Shown piece by piece: positions 52,990 to 61,854 of a stretch of DNA of 64,000 nt. The notes beneath the pieces were generated by a model that searched no databases, was not told the DNA's origin, and saw nothing but the letters and a program-made list of their open reading frames with translations. A program made the position numbers and the translations under genes. Numbering within the stretch: the first letter of the stretch is position 1; each line of letters begins with the position of its first letter. Origin of the DNA: Mucilaginibacter segetis (GTDB lineage Bacteria > Bacteroidota > Bacteroidia > Sphingobacteriales > Sphingobacteriaceae); assembly GCF_016522075.1 (NCBI RefSeq), contig NZ_JAEHFW010000002.1, positions 620,001 to 684,000 of the forward strand, given 5' to 3'.

Positions 52990-54243
52990 TTATGCGTTTT
53001 CTTCCCATATCATACTTAAATGAAGTATGGTTTCAACAGCCTTTTGCATGTCCTGAACGGACACCCATTCCTGTTTTCCGTGAAAGGCATGTTCCCCTGC
53101 AAAAATATTAGGAGTTGGCAGGCCCATAAATGATAAACGGGACCCATCGGTACCTCCGCGAATACTACAAAGCTTGGCCTCCATGCCTGTACGGTGTATA
53201 GCTTCCAAGCCGTAATCAACTATTTGGGGGTGTTGAGCCAAAACACTTTTCATGTTGCGGTACTGTGGTTGTATGTCAAGTGAAAAGGTAGAATCCGGAT
53301 ATTCTTTTAATATTTCCTTCGCGATCTTATCAATAACGGCCGCATGGCTTTTTAGTACATCATCTTCAAAATCCCGGATAATAAAATCGACGGTCGCTTT
53401 TTCCACATGTCCTTCCATATTTACCGGATGGATAAAACCCTGCATTCCGGACGTGCCCTCCGGTGAAAGTTCAAGAGGCAATGCGGCTATTATTTGTCCG
53501 GCAATTTTTATAGCACTTTGCATTTTTCCTTTCGCAAAGCCCGGATGAGCACTAATGCCATTTATAGTGAGCCTGGCTCCGTCGGCAGAAAAAGTTTCAT
53601 TTTCCATATTACCCGCACTTTCGCCATCAATAGTATAACAGGCAAAAGCAGCTATTTTATTAATGTCAACTTTATCAACCCCGCGACCAATCTCCTCATC
53701 AGGAGTAAACAATATTTTAATAGTCCCATGTTTTATTTCCGGGTGCTTCATTAAATGGTGGCAGGCATCCATTATTTCCGCTAAACCTGCCTTATTATCA
53801 GCGCCTAAAAGTGTAGTACCTGATGCAGTAATCACATCATTAATTATTTGATTTTTAAGATCCGGATGATCTTTCATTCTTAAAACCTGAGTGGTATCAT
53901 CAGGTAGTACAATATCTTCACCGGTATAATTTTTATGTATAATCGGCTTTACGCTTTCTCCGCTGCAATCCGGTGAAGTGTCCATGTGTGAGCAGAAGCA
54001 GATCACAGGTACATTTTCCTTTTTGGAATTTCCCGCAATAGTAGCATATACATATCCGAAATCATCCAAATGAGCATCTTCAATACCCATTTCCAGCAGC
54101 TCCGCAACAAGTAACCTGCCTAAGTTTTTTTGCTTTTCAGTAGATGGGCAAGTGTGCGAAGACGGATCGGACTGCGTATCAATAGTCACATATCGTAGAA
54201 ATCTTTCTGTTACGGTAAAACTTAAAATCGACTTAAAATCCAT
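52990..54243 (-). CDS. pepT: peptidase T (tripeptide aminopeptidase)
   Basis: 417 residues, M20B dizinc peptidase that releases the N-terminal residue of tripeptides. Metal ligands: His and Asp in ICFCSHMDTSPD, Asp in LLGADNKAGLAEIM, Glu-Glu in FTPDEEIGRGVD, Asp in ACYTIDGESAGN and His in IFAGEHAFHGKQEW. The full N-terminal region TERFLRYVTIDTQSDPSS is present. Cytoplasmic, no signal peptide. It is monocistronic. The ATG at 54243 is 84 bases from the divergent barrel-protein gene. Confidence 0.95.
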   Translation of the reverse strand: MDFKSILSFTVTERFLRYVTIDTQSDPSSHTCPSTEKQKNLGRLLVAELLEMGIEDAHLDDFGYVYATIAGNSKKENVPVICFCSHMDTSPDCSGESVKPIIHKNYTGEDIVLPDDTTQVLRMKDHPDLKNQIINDVITASGTTLLGADNKAGLAEIMDACHHLMKHPEIKHGTIKILFTPDEEIGRGVDKVDINKIAAFACYTIDGESAGNMENETFSADGARLTINGISAHPGFAKGKMQSAIKIAGQIIAALPLELSPEGTSGMQGFIHPVNMEGHVEKATVDFIIRDFEDDVLKSHAAVIDKIAKEILKEYPDSTFSLDIQPQYRNMKSVLAQHPQIVDYGLEAIHRTGMEAKLCSIRGGTDGSRLSFMGLPTPNIFAGEHAFHGKQEWVSVQDMQKAVETILHLSMIWEENA

Positions 54244-54327
54244 ATAAAACCTATATTAGTAAAATTATTATAACAAGCCTTTAAAAGGGTAGAAAAGCAA
54301 AAATTGTAAAAATTCATAACATAAATT

Positions 54328-55047
54328 ATGTTGAAAAAGTACATTTTAATTATAGTAATATTAATTACTACTTATAAGGTAGAAGCGCAAGGCTATAATT
54401 TCAACGATTTTGGTATAGGTGTTGAGGCAAGTAGGGTAAAATCATTTGCGGACCTAAAAAACGCATATGAGAACAATGCTTACAGCGTTAGTTTAATATT
54501 TAACTATAGCCCGTATGTGCCTGTTGCACTTGAATTTCAATCCGGAAAACTTACAGGCGGGGGTAATACAATAGAAGAGGATGCCGCAACACGCAGGTAT
54601 TCAAATAAATATAAAGCAGCCATTTTACACTTTGATATACAATTAGGAGAACTTATGGATTACTCAGGCGGGGGAATTGCAAATATATTCAAGCATTTTT
54701 ATTTTGGAAGTGGTATTGGGGGTATCTATAACAATGTTGATGCAAACCGTGTAAGTATGCTTGACCCGAATTATAAATTTCCGGGTGATGATAAGAGTGT
54801 TAATTTAATGATACCATTTCGTGTAGGATATGAAATTAAGATATATGATTATAACGATTTCCCAAGATTTGGTATTGACATTGGATACCGGCATAACATA
54901 ACTTTCGGCGAAGGATTAGATGGTTATACTGATCCATCTTCTAAATTTAAAAATAATGCTCCTGATCAATACCGTCAAATAAGCATAGGGTTAAAATACA
55001 ATTTTGGAACAGAATCATCATATTATAAATCTATAAGATCTTTTTAA
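54328..55047 (+). CDS. outer-membrane beta-barrel protein, function unknown
   Basis: 239 residues with a signal peptide (ILIIVILITTYKVEAQ) and about ten amphipathic strands such as FGIGVEASRV, SVSLIFNYSPYVPVALEF, IFKHFYFGSGIGGIYNN and FPRFGIDIGYRHNITFGEG, ending ISIGLKYNFG plus a short tail. It resembles small porin-like barrels. The C-terminal tail (TESSYYKSIRSF) ends in Phe. No family is recognised. The stop is two bases before the next gene, so cotranscription with the MmcQ-like gene is likely. Confidence 0.65.
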   Translation: MLKKYILIIVILITTYKVEAQGYNFNDFGIGVEASRVKSFADLKNAYENNAYSVSLIFNYSPYVPVALEFQSGKLTGGGNTIEEDAATRRYSNKYKAAILHFDIQLGELMDYSGGGIANIFKHFYFGSGIGGIYNNVDANRVSMLDPNYKFPGDDKSVNLMIPFRVGYEIKIYDYNDFPRFGIDIGYRHNITFGEGLDGYTDPSSKFKNNAPDQYRQISIGLKYNFGTESSYYKSIRSF

Positions 55048-55048
55048 A

Positions 55049-55405
55049 TTGAATATTGAAGAATTACGTGAATATTGCCTGACCAAACCTGCAGTTACCG
55101 AAGATTTCCCTTTTGGCGAAGACACATTGGTTTTTAAAGTCAAGGGTAAAATGTTTTTGCTCGCGGGATTAGAGGATGGCCAACACTTTAATGCGAAGTG
55201 CGATCCGGAAGTTGCGGTAGAGCTAAGAGAAAGATATGCTGAAATAAAACCCGGATATCATATGAATAAAGCACATTGGAATACAGTTTTTATGGCCGGT
55301 ACCTTAACGCGTAAACAACTTTGCGGAATGATAGATGATTCTTACACACTCGTATTTAAAAGTTTGCCTAAAAAAATACAGGCAGAAGTAACAGGATCAA
55401 AATAA
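55049..55405 (+). CDS. MmcQ/YjbR family DNA-binding-like protein
   Basis: 118 residues. The double-wing fold pattern is VTEDFPFGEDTLVFKVKGKMFLL, then VELRERYAEIKPGYHMNKAHWNTVFM with the conserved 'pgyHmnk.hWn' segment typical of MmcQ/YjbR. The start is TTG at 55049, because the next in-frame ATG would remove a third of the conserved domain. Members are small proteins with a CyaY-like fold and unknown role. It is separated from the M14 peptidase gene by the box at 55430-55437. Confidence 0.87.
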   Translation: MNIEELREYCLTKPAVTEDFPFGEDTLVFKVKGKMFLLAGLEDGQHFNAKCDPEVAVELRERYAEIKPGYHMNKAHWNTVFMAGTLTRKQLCGMIDDSYTLVFKSLPKKIQAEVTGSK

Positions 55406-55429
55406 TTACCAGTTAATACTCGTCACTTC

Positions 55430-55437
55430 TATATTTG
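55430..55437 (+). promoter_or_regulatory. -7 promoter box for the M14 peptidase gene
   Basis: TATATTTG matches TAnnTTTG with 12 bases to the ATG at 55450, predicting a very short leader. It overlaps an in-frame TTG at 55435, which rules that TTG out as start codon. Confidence 0.6.
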
Positions 55438-55449
55438 TCTTTGAATTTT

Positions 55450-57192
55450 ATGAAAAAGTGCCTCACTCTCCTTTTATTAGCCTGTTTTTTTTTAAAGGCA
55501 AGTGCACAATTAACACCGTTTGAATTAAGCAAGGATAAAAATTATACAGCTTCCTATGCCGAAGTGATTGCTTATTACCAAAACCTGGCTAAAAATTACC
55601 CGCAAATGCGGTTGATAAATTACGGCACTACAGATATAGGCAAGCCCTTAACATTGGTGGTGCTATCCCGAGATAAGGTTTTTGATCCGGCGCTGATAAA
55701 AAAGCAAGACAAAAGAGTGCTGCTGATAAATAATGGCATACATCCTGGTGAGCCTGAAGGAATAGATGCAAGTATGATGTTGGTGCGCGATATGCTCAAA
55801 AAAAATGAGTTACCTAAAAATGTGGTGCTTTGTTTTATAGCGCTGTATAATATAGATGGAAGTTTAAATCGCGGAGTGTCTCGCGCTAATCAGAACGGGC
55901 CGAGGGCATATGGTTTCAGAGGCAACTATCGCAATCTTGACCTTAACCGTGATTTCATTAAATCCGACAGCAAGAATGCTTTAGCCTTTGCACAAATAAT
56001 GAATACCTGGCAGCCCGAAGTGATGCTGGACAATCATACCAGCGATGGTGCCGATTATCAATATGTAATGACGTTGATAGAAACTCAAAAAGACAAGCAA
56101 AATCCATTACTCGCCGAATACACAACCACCACACTCACCCCAGACCTTTACACCGGAATGAAAAAGGATGGATTTGAAATGATACCTTATGGTGCCGGAG
56201 AAAGTGGGCTGCCGGATTCAGGAATTGTAAGTTTTATGGAACCCCCCCGCTACTCGACCGGATATGCCGCCCAGCATAATATTATCAGTTATATGACGGA
56301 GACACATATGCTGAAGCCATTTGATAAAAGAGTGCATGCCACCTATGATTTCATGCAAAACCTGATAAGTATTTGTGAACGCGACGCCCAAATATTAGGT
56401 TGCTTAAAAAAGCAGGTTGATAAAGAGGTTAGCCAGCAAAAAACCTTTGATTTGGGTTGGAAGTTAAACCGGAACAAGGTTGATACTATCACCTTTAAAG
56501 GATATGCCGCTGAATATAAGCCAAGCGATGTGAGTGGGTTAAAAAGATTGTATTACGATAGGAATAAACCTTATACAAAAACAGTTAAATTTTACAATAC
56601 ATATAGTGCAACTGCATCAGTTGATAAACCCGTAGCGTATATAATACCACAAGCCTGGCATAAGGTTATCGAACTTTTCGAGTTAAATAAAGTGATTATG
56701 CACAGGTTAGCTCATGATACCACCCTTGATATTCAAATGTATTACATCGGCGACTATAGCACACTTTCAAAACCATTTGAAGGGCATTATGTGCATAGCA
56801 ATGTACAGATAAGCCCGATTGATCAAAATGTTAAATTTTATGAAGGAGATTATGTAGTGTACGTTGATCAACCGATTAACCGTTATATAGTGGAAACTTT
56901 AGAACCGCAAGGTGTTGACTCTTTTTTTGCCTGGAACTTTTTTGATTCGGTATTGGGACAAAAGGAATATTTTTCGAACTATGTTTTTGAAGATGTTGCA
57001 GCTAAGTTGCTCAAAACAGATCCGGAGCTAAAAAAGAAGTTGGACGATGAAAGAGCGAAAAATCCGCAATTGGCAAAAAGCGCTAATGCCCAGCTAAATT
57101 TTATTTATAAAAATTCGCCATATTTTGAAAAAACCTATCTGCGTTATCCTGTAGGCAGATTACTTACCAATACTAAACTCGACCTGAATTGA
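55450..57192 (+). CDS. M14 family metallopeptidase (carboxypeptidase-like), secreted
   Basis: 580 residues with a signal peptide (MKKCLTLLLLACFFLKASA). M14 zinc ligands: His and Glu in NNGIHPGEPEGIDA (HPGE, HxxE) and the third His in VMLDNHTSDGADYQ; ANQNGPRAYGFRGNYRNLDLNRDF supplies the substrate Arg/Asn region. The remainder, after about residue 300, is a beta-rich C-terminal region of unknown type. It trims peptides or peptidoglycan amides in the periplasm. The stop overlaps the next gene's TTG start (TTGA), suggesting coupling with the rhomboid protease. Confidence 0.9.
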   Translation: MKKCLTLLLLACFFLKASAQLTPFELSKDKNYTASYAEVIAYYQNLAKNYPQMRLINYGTTDIGKPLTLVVLSRDKVFDPALIKKQDKRVLLINNGIHPGEPEGIDASMMLVRDMLKKNELPKNVVLCFIALYNIDGSLNRGVSRANQNGPRAYGFRGNYRNLDLNRDFIKSDSKNALAFAQIMNTWQPEVMLDNHTSDGADYQYVMTLIETQKDKQNPLLAEYTTTTLTPDLYTGMKKDGFEMIPYGAGESGLPDSGIVSFMEPPRYSTGYAAQHNIISYMTETHMLKPFDKRVHATYDFMQNLISICERDAQILGCLKKQVDKEVSQQKTFDLGWKLNRNKVDTITFKGYAAEYKPSDVSGLKRLYYDRNKPYTKTVKFYNTYSATASVDKPVAYIIPQAWHKVIELFELNKVIMHRLAHDTTLDIQMYYIGDYSTLSKPFEGHYVHSNVQISPIDQNVKFYEGDYVVYVDQPINRYIVETLEPQGVDSFFAWNFFDSVLGQKEYFSNYVFEDVAAKLLKTDPELKKKLDDERAKNPQLAKSANAQLNFIYKNSPYFEKTYLRYPVGRLLTNTKLDLN

Positions 57193-57821
57193 TAGAATAT
57201 TTGTTAGTAGCACCTGTAGCTTCCGTAATATTTGTGATAACTGTTATCACAACGCTAATGGCCTTTTACAACGAGGACCTTTACGCCAAATTGATACTTA
57301 ACCCTTATGACGTTTCTCGCGGCAAACGTGTTTATTCGGTGATTACCAGCGGCCTGATTCATAAAGACTGGAATCATTTTTTCTTTAATATGTTGTCCTA
57401 TTACTTCTTTGCATTCCAACTGGAAACAGTGTTAGGGCATTGGCAATTCGCTTTGTTATATATTTTAAGTTTGATACTGAGTGATCTGCCTTCGATACAA
57501 AAGCATAAAGAGGATATTTGGTATAACAGTCTCGGAGCTTCCGGGGCAATAAGCGCGGTGGTATTCAGTGCTATATTATATTTTCCTCTAAGCCAAATGG
57601 GTATTATATTTCTGCCTATACGCATACCGGCATATATCTTCGGTATTTTATATCTGGTGTATTGCAGTTACGCGTCAAAACACGCAAGAGATAACATTAA
57701 CCACGATGCCCACTTGTTTGGTGCGCTTAGTGGCATAATTATCACTATTGCACTTAATCCGCATGTGTTAGGTAATTTTATAGAACAGCTTAGCGGGGCA
57801 ATTCAATCGTTGCTGCATTAA
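57189..57821 (+). CDS. rhomboid family intramembrane serine protease
   Basis: 210 residues, about six membrane helices. The catalytic Ser is in SLGASGAISAVVF (GxSG) and the catalytic His in INHDAHLFGALSG, with the N-terminal HxxxN-type site suggested by HKDWNHFFFNMLSYYF. It cleaves single-pass membrane proteins within the bilayer. The start TTG 57189 overlaps the M14 stop by four bases. The last 32 bases overlap the 3' end of the convergent gene at 57790. Confidence 0.9.
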   Translation: MIEYLLVAPVASVIFVITVITTLMAFYNEDLYAKLILNPYDVSRGKRVYSVITSGLIHKDWNHFFFNMLSYYFFAFQLETVLGHWQFALLYILSLILSDLPSIQKHKEDIWYNSLGASGAISAVVFSAILYFPLSQMGIIFLPIRIPAYIFGILYLVYCSYASKHARDNINHDAHLFGALSGIIITIALNPHVLGNFIEQLSGAIQSLLH

Positions 57822-58779
57822 TAGTGTCTCCTTTGTCGTCAAATAAAAAGCTCATAGGTTTTTCAGGATCTTTTATTATCTCAAATAATGAGAAACCCCA
57901 GTTTTTCCAAAAGCTTTCTAAGACCTGTCCGTAGGTTTTATTTACCCAATTGTCGAACAACGGTTTACTGCTCATGCCACGTAAAGGCATTGATTCTATA
58001 TAAATTTCGTCGGCAACAGGCAATATGTTATATTCAGGTAGTCTGTTAAACAGGTAGTTAGAGTAAAACACCCTGCCTGAAAATTCCTCGAATTGTATAG
58101 GGTGAAGTGTTTCACTTTTTGTTTTTTCAAATATATCACGGTGATACATCTCGTTGGCACCGTTATCTTGCAGGCAAATAACCAACCCAAAATCATTTAT
58201 GCGCAATGCGAAAGTAAGCGTATTGATCTCATCACGATAGCCAAATTCGGTTTTATTATTATCCACTCTAAATAAAAATAAACTAAAGGGTCTGAAATCT
58301 TCAAAAGATATGGGCTTTATGAGGCTTTGCAGCATTAAATGCAAATGACTGAATTTATGGATCAGCGATTGTGAAATGTTAAACTCTTCGCCCTGTGTAT
58401 GTTGCAATTTAATGCCGGATTGCAATTCGTTAAAAAGTATACCATAAAGCAGCTTACCCGCCCATAAAAATATACTCGTTTCATCAAGCGATTTAACCGC
58501 CTCATATCCTGTGTTAAAAGCGTCCGCTATTTTTTTTTCCAACGGCTCCAAATGCACTTCATTTATAACCGCCGAACAGGGTGCTTTTAAATCTTTATAA
58601 GTGGCAATACTTTCATCAAGCAGCTTAAAGGGTTTATCTTCTAACCCATACATGCTCATTAGCCATTGTGGAAAAACCTGTATTTTTTCTTCTTCACTGT
58701 TTAATTGTTCTCCGCTCAAAAAGCATTTACTATTGCTGAAATTAAAGCTGCTGAAAGGGTGATAAATTTGTACCGACAT
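57790..58779 (-). CDS. conserved protein of unknown function
   Basis: 329 residues, no signal peptide or membrane segment. Near the start is YHPFSSFNFSNSKCF, then a long helical region (EPLEKKIADAFNTGYEAVKSLD) and a mixed domain with FGYRDEINTLTFALRINDFG and VICLQDNGANEMYHRD. I think it is a cytoplasmic Bacteroidota-specific protein but do not recognise the family. Its stop lies inside the rhomboid 3' end (32-base overlap). Its ATG at 58779 is 54 bases from the epimerase ATG on the other strand, so the two share a control region. Confidence 0.7.
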   Translation of the reverse strand: MSVQIYHPFSSFNFSNSKCFLSGEQLNSEEEKIQVFPQWLMSMYGLEDKPFKLLDESIATYKDLKAPCSAVINEVHLEPLEKKIADAFNTGYEAVKSLDETSIFLWAGKLLYGILFNELQSGIKLQHTQGEEFNISQSLIHKFSHLHLMLQSLIKPISFEDFRPFSLFLFRVDNNKTEFGYRDEINTLTFALRINDFGLVICLQDNGANEMYHRDIFEKTKSETLHPIQFEEFSGRVFYSNYLFNRLPEYNILPVADEIYIESMPLRGMSSKPLFDNWVNKTYGQVLESFWKNWGFSLFEIIKDPEKPMSFLFDDKGDTINAATIELPR

Positions 58780-58816
58780 GACTGCAAAGATAATCAGGAT
58801 TTTAAATGTAAAGTTT

Positions 58817-58824
58817 TAGCTTTG
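58817..58824 (+). promoter_or_regulatory. -7 promoter box for the dipeptide epimerase, near-leaderless
   Basis: TAGCTTTG matches TAnnTTTG and is followed after nine bases by the ATG at 58834, predicting only two to four transcribed bases before the start codon. A second GATATTTG box follows immediately (58824-58831). Confidence 0.55.
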
Positions 58825-58833
58825 ATATTTGAC

Positions 58834-59844
58834 ATGCAGCTTACTTATCAACACGTCGATCTTCTGTTAAAGCACCCCTTCACCATCGCTAAATTTTCAC
58901 GCACATCAACACCAATTATGCTGGTGAAAATAGCTTATGAGGGGCAAACAGGTTATGGCGAAGCATCAATGGTGCCTTATATGGGAGAAAGCCATAAAAG
59001 TGCCGCGGAGTTTTTAAACAAAATTGATCTTACTCAATTTAGATATCCGTTTGTTTTTGAAAGCATTATTAATTACCTCGATAATATTGCACCCGGTAAC
59101 CCTGCAATAAAGGCCGCGGTTGACATAGCTCTCCACGACCTGGACGGTAAACTGAAACAGCAGCCTTGCTGGAAGTTGTTGGGCAGCGATCCTGCGAAGA
59201 TGCCTGTAACCAGTTTAACCATTGGTATGGATACCCAAGATGTAGTTCTACAAAAAGTAAAGGAAGCCGAGGGTGTAAAAGTTATAAAAGTAAAGCTTGG
59301 CAGGGATACAGATAAAGAATTGATACAAACTATACGATCGGTAACCAATGTGCCTTTATATGTTGATGCAAACCAGGGTTGGACGGATCGTAATAAAAGT
59401 ATGGATATGGTATATTGGTTAAAAGAACAGGGCGTTGTATTAATTGAACAGCCCATGCCTAAAGCCCGTATAGATGATAATGCATGGATAACTGAGCATA
59501 GTCCGGTACCCATCATTGGTGACGAAGCCGTTCAGCGCTTACCCGATGTTTCAAAAGCCCGGGGTGTTTATCATGGCATTAACATAAAGCTGATGAAATC
59601 GGCAGGAATGTACGAGGCCCGTCAAATGATCTTAAAAGCCCGCGAGTTAAATTTAAAAATATTGATAGGCTGCATGAGCGAAACCAGTTGTGCCACCCTG
59701 GCGGCCGCCGCGCTTGCCCCGCAGTGTGACTGGGCCGATCTGGACGGGCCGCTTTTAACCATCAATAATCCTTACAGATCACCATTATTTGAGCAAGGTA
59801 AATGGATATTAAATAACGAACCCGGATTGGGGCTAATTTTATAA
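58834..59844 (+). CDS. dipeptide epimerase (L-Ala-D/L-Glu type, enolase superfamily)
   Basis: 336 residues from ATG 58834; a longer frame from 58705 includes the promoter box and is rejected. Enolase-superfamily MLE subgroup: catalytic Lys in VIKVKLGRD (KxK), metal ligands Asp in YVDANQGW, Glu in LIEQPM and Asp in IIGDEAVQ, and a Lys in GINIKLMKSAG. The 20s loop is near LLKHPFTIAKFSRTST. These enzymes invert Glu in murein-derived L-Ala-D-Glu, or other dipeptides; specificity is set by loops not readable here. It fits the peptidoglycan recycling theme of anmK. Confidence 0.9.
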   Translation: MQLTYQHVDLLLKHPFTIAKFSRTSTPIMLVKIAYEGQTGYGEASMVPYMGESHKSAAEFLNKIDLTQFRYPFVFESIINYLDNIAPGNPAIKAAVDIALHDLDGKLKQQPCWKLLGSDPAKMPVTSLTIGMDTQDVVLQKVKEAEGVKVIKVKLGRDTDKELIQTIRSVTNVPLYVDANQGWTDRNKSMDMVYWLKEQGVVLIEQPMPKARIDDNAWITEHSPVPIIGDEAVQRLPDVSKARGVYHGINIKLMKSAGMYEARQMILKARELNLKILIGCMSETSCATLAAAALAPQCDWADLDGPLLTINNPYRSPLFEQGKWILNNEPGLGLIL

Positions 59845-59956
59845 TGTATTCCTAACATAAGAACAGAAATGAGAGTGAAGATAACAGATAAGTTTTAGTG
59901 AAGATGTATCGGGCGGTTGGTAGGTGGGCTTTGAAAAGATCAATTAGGAATTGAGT

Positions 59957-61060
59957 CTAAATATCAAACAGTTTTAACTGATCCGGTGTTTTGCCCTTCG
60001 GTGCTGTGTTGTTAAAGTTAGATACGGTAACACCTAATAACCTTATTCTGGAGTTTTCAATACCGGTACTTTCTAGAAGCTGTTTAGCGATATTCAAAAT
60101 AAAATCTTTGTTATTGGTGCATTCGGTAAATGAAAGGCTACGCGTTATTTGTTTAAAGTCGCTGTATTTAACTTTCAAAGTCACAGTTCTGCATTTTAGC
60201 TGGTATTTTAATAATCGATCATATACAATTTGAGTTATTTTTTCAAGTGCTGTATGCATCTCTTCAATGGTTGTAAGATCGTAGGCAAAAGTATCCTCTG
60301 CTCCCATTGATTTTGTTTCGCGGTGCGGTTGTACTTCTCTGTTATCAATCCCCCTTACTATTCGGTAATAGAAGTGACCGGCTTTCCCAAAATGAGATAT
60401 CAGTTGTTCTTCTGTAAGTTGTTTTATATCGGCACCGGTAAATAGTCCCATTTTTTTCATTTTACCTGCTGTTACCTTGCCAACACCGTGAAATTTATCA
60501 ACAGGCAATCGCTCAATAAATTTTTCTACAGATGACGGGCCGATGAAGGTAAGCCCGTCAGGCTTTTTAATGTCCGAGGCTATCTTAGCTACAAATTTAT
60601 TGACGGATACGCCTGCAGATGCTGTAAGTTGTAACTCGTCTTTTATAGCTTGTTTTATTTGCTCTGCAATATCAATAGCCGAGCCTATACTTAGTTTGTC
60701 TACAGTAACATCAAGATAGGCCTCATCTAATGATAAAGGTTCAATAATATCTGTGTATCGGCTAAATATCTCGCGTATTTTTTTTGATACCTCCTTATAT
60801 ACCGCAAACCGGGGGCGTACAAAAATAGCATGCGGGCACAACTGCAGAGCTTGCTTTGATGGCATGGCCGATCGTATACCGAACTTTCGGGCCTCATAGC
60901 TTGCAGTAGCAACAACACCCCCACGGCCCTGGGGTAGACCGCCAACAACTAAAGGTTTTTCGCGATACTCAGGATAATCACGCTGTTCTACAGATGCGTA
61001 AAAAGCGTCCATATCGATATGGATTATTTTACGACGGACTGGTGTTTCCTTTTCTTCCAC
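59957..61060 (-). CDS. dinB: DNA polymerase IV
   Basis: 367 residues, Y-family translesion polymerase. Motifs: IHIDMDAFYASVEQRDYP (first metal Asp), VATASYEARKFGIRSAM, PLSLDEAYLDVT (Asp-Glu catalytic pair) and KFVAKIASDIKKPDGL in the palm. The C-terminal little-finger region ends PDQLKLFDI, which carries the QLxLF beta-clamp-binding motif. It allows replication past damage with low fidelity. No LexA site was sought in detail. The 112 bases after it to the epimerase gene contain only an imperfect inverted repeat and no gene. Confidence 0.96.
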   Translation of the reverse strand: MEEKETPVRRKIIHIDMDAFYASVEQRDYPEYREKPLVVGGLPQGRGGVVATASYEARKFGIRSAMPSKQALQLCPHAIFVRPRFAVYKEVSKKIREIFSRYTDIIEPLSLDEAYLDVTVDKLSIGSAIDIAEQIKQAIKDELQLTASAGVSVNKFVAKIASDIKKPDGLTFIGPSSVEKFIERLPVDKFHGVGKVTAGKMKKMGLFTGADIKQLTEEQLISHFGKAGHFYYRIVRGIDNREVQPHRETKSMGAEDTFAYDLTTIEEMHTALEKITQIVYDRLLKYQLKCRTVTLKVKYSDFKQITRSLSFTECTNNKDFILNIAKQLLESTGIENSRIRLLGVTVSNFNNTAPKGKTPDQLKLFDI

Positions 61061-61099
61061 TGGTTTTATGATAACAAATATTAAGCTATTTATTTAAAT

Positions 61100-61107
61100 T
61101 ATCTTTG
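61100..61107 (+). promoter_or_regulatory. -7 promoter box for the gene at 61144
   Basis: TATCTTTG matches TAnnTTTG, 36 bases before the ATG at 61144 and divergent from dinB. A TTG-start frame from 61105 begins inside the box and is rejected. No TPP-riboswitch sequence lies in this gap. Confidence 0.6.
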
Positions 61108-61143
61108 CTTAAAACAAATTCTGTTAACACAATATATAACGAT

Positions 61144-61713
61144 ATGTCATCCCACCACATTGTACGAGAAAAACAAGAACCCGCTTTGCTTATACTTGGG
61201 ATGGATGCCTTTGAAGATGAATTGTTAGGTCAGCTTTTGGAGTGGAGCCCAACAGTAATTACTACATCGCTTACCGCAGAAAAAATTAATGCTTACGGCA
61301 TAAAGATCGATCTATTGATAACCGACACCATGAATGACGATCTGCAATCTGATATCAAACTTATTGAAAGTGGCACAGATACGCCGGTTGAGGCAGCATT
61401 AAAATATTTAGTGGAGACAACCTATCCGGCGGTTAACGTTGTAACTAATGATTTTCAATTAAAAGATTTTCTGCTGTTTGCCGATAAAATAAATCTTGTT
61501 GTTTTTTGTGGCGATAAAAAAATCTATCCCATAAATTCCGGGTTTAGTAAATGGAAGCCCGCGAATGAATTTATAGAATTATTATTCGTTCCGGTGGGTT
61601 TCCAAACAAGTGGATTACGACATGAGAGCGATAATATTTATAGAACAACACACGACGGCTTTTTTACAATTCAGTTTAATCAGCCGGTATTATTTATAGC
61701 GGAATACCTTTAA
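61144..61713 (+). CDS. thiamine pyrophosphokinase-like protein, uncertain
   Basis: 189 residues from ATG 61144 (MSSHHIVREKQEPALLILG). It resembles proteins annotated as thiamine pyrophosphokinase in Sphingobacteriaceae: KIDLLITDTMNDDLQSD, GTDTPVEAALKYLVETTYP and the C-terminal TTHDGFFTIQFNQPVLFIAEY region. However, the standard GDxDS phosphate-binding motif of ThiN is not seen; ITDTMND stands there. A true kinase would use ATP and thiamine to make TPP. I treat kinase activity as doubtful. It is not linked to the riboswitch locus at 21761-21950. Confidence 0.5.
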   Translation: MSSHHIVREKQEPALLILGMDAFEDELLGQLLEWSPTVITTSLTAEKINAYGIKIDLLITDTMNDDLQSDIKLIESGTDTPVEAALKYLVETTYPAVNVVTNDFQLKDFLLFADKINLVVFCGDKKIYPINSGFSKWKPANEFIELLFVPVGFQTSGLRHESDNIYRTTHDGFFTIQFNQPVLFIAEYL

Positions 61714-61854
61714 ATGACCCTTTTATGATAGGTCAACAATCCACGGCTTGCTTTTTGTTAAAAATAATTAAACCCTGATTAAACCGTTTAAAGGTTTATT
61801 AGTCTATATATTATACGCGTTTTTAAAAGGAACGCTTAATTATAATCTATAATC

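Noticed and set aside
59848-59951. 8-bp inverted repeat ATTCCTAA / TTAGGAAT around an 88-base gap between the epimerase gene and dinB
   Set aside because: Arms are short and far apart, with no terminator-like T-run or target duplication, so chance is likely.
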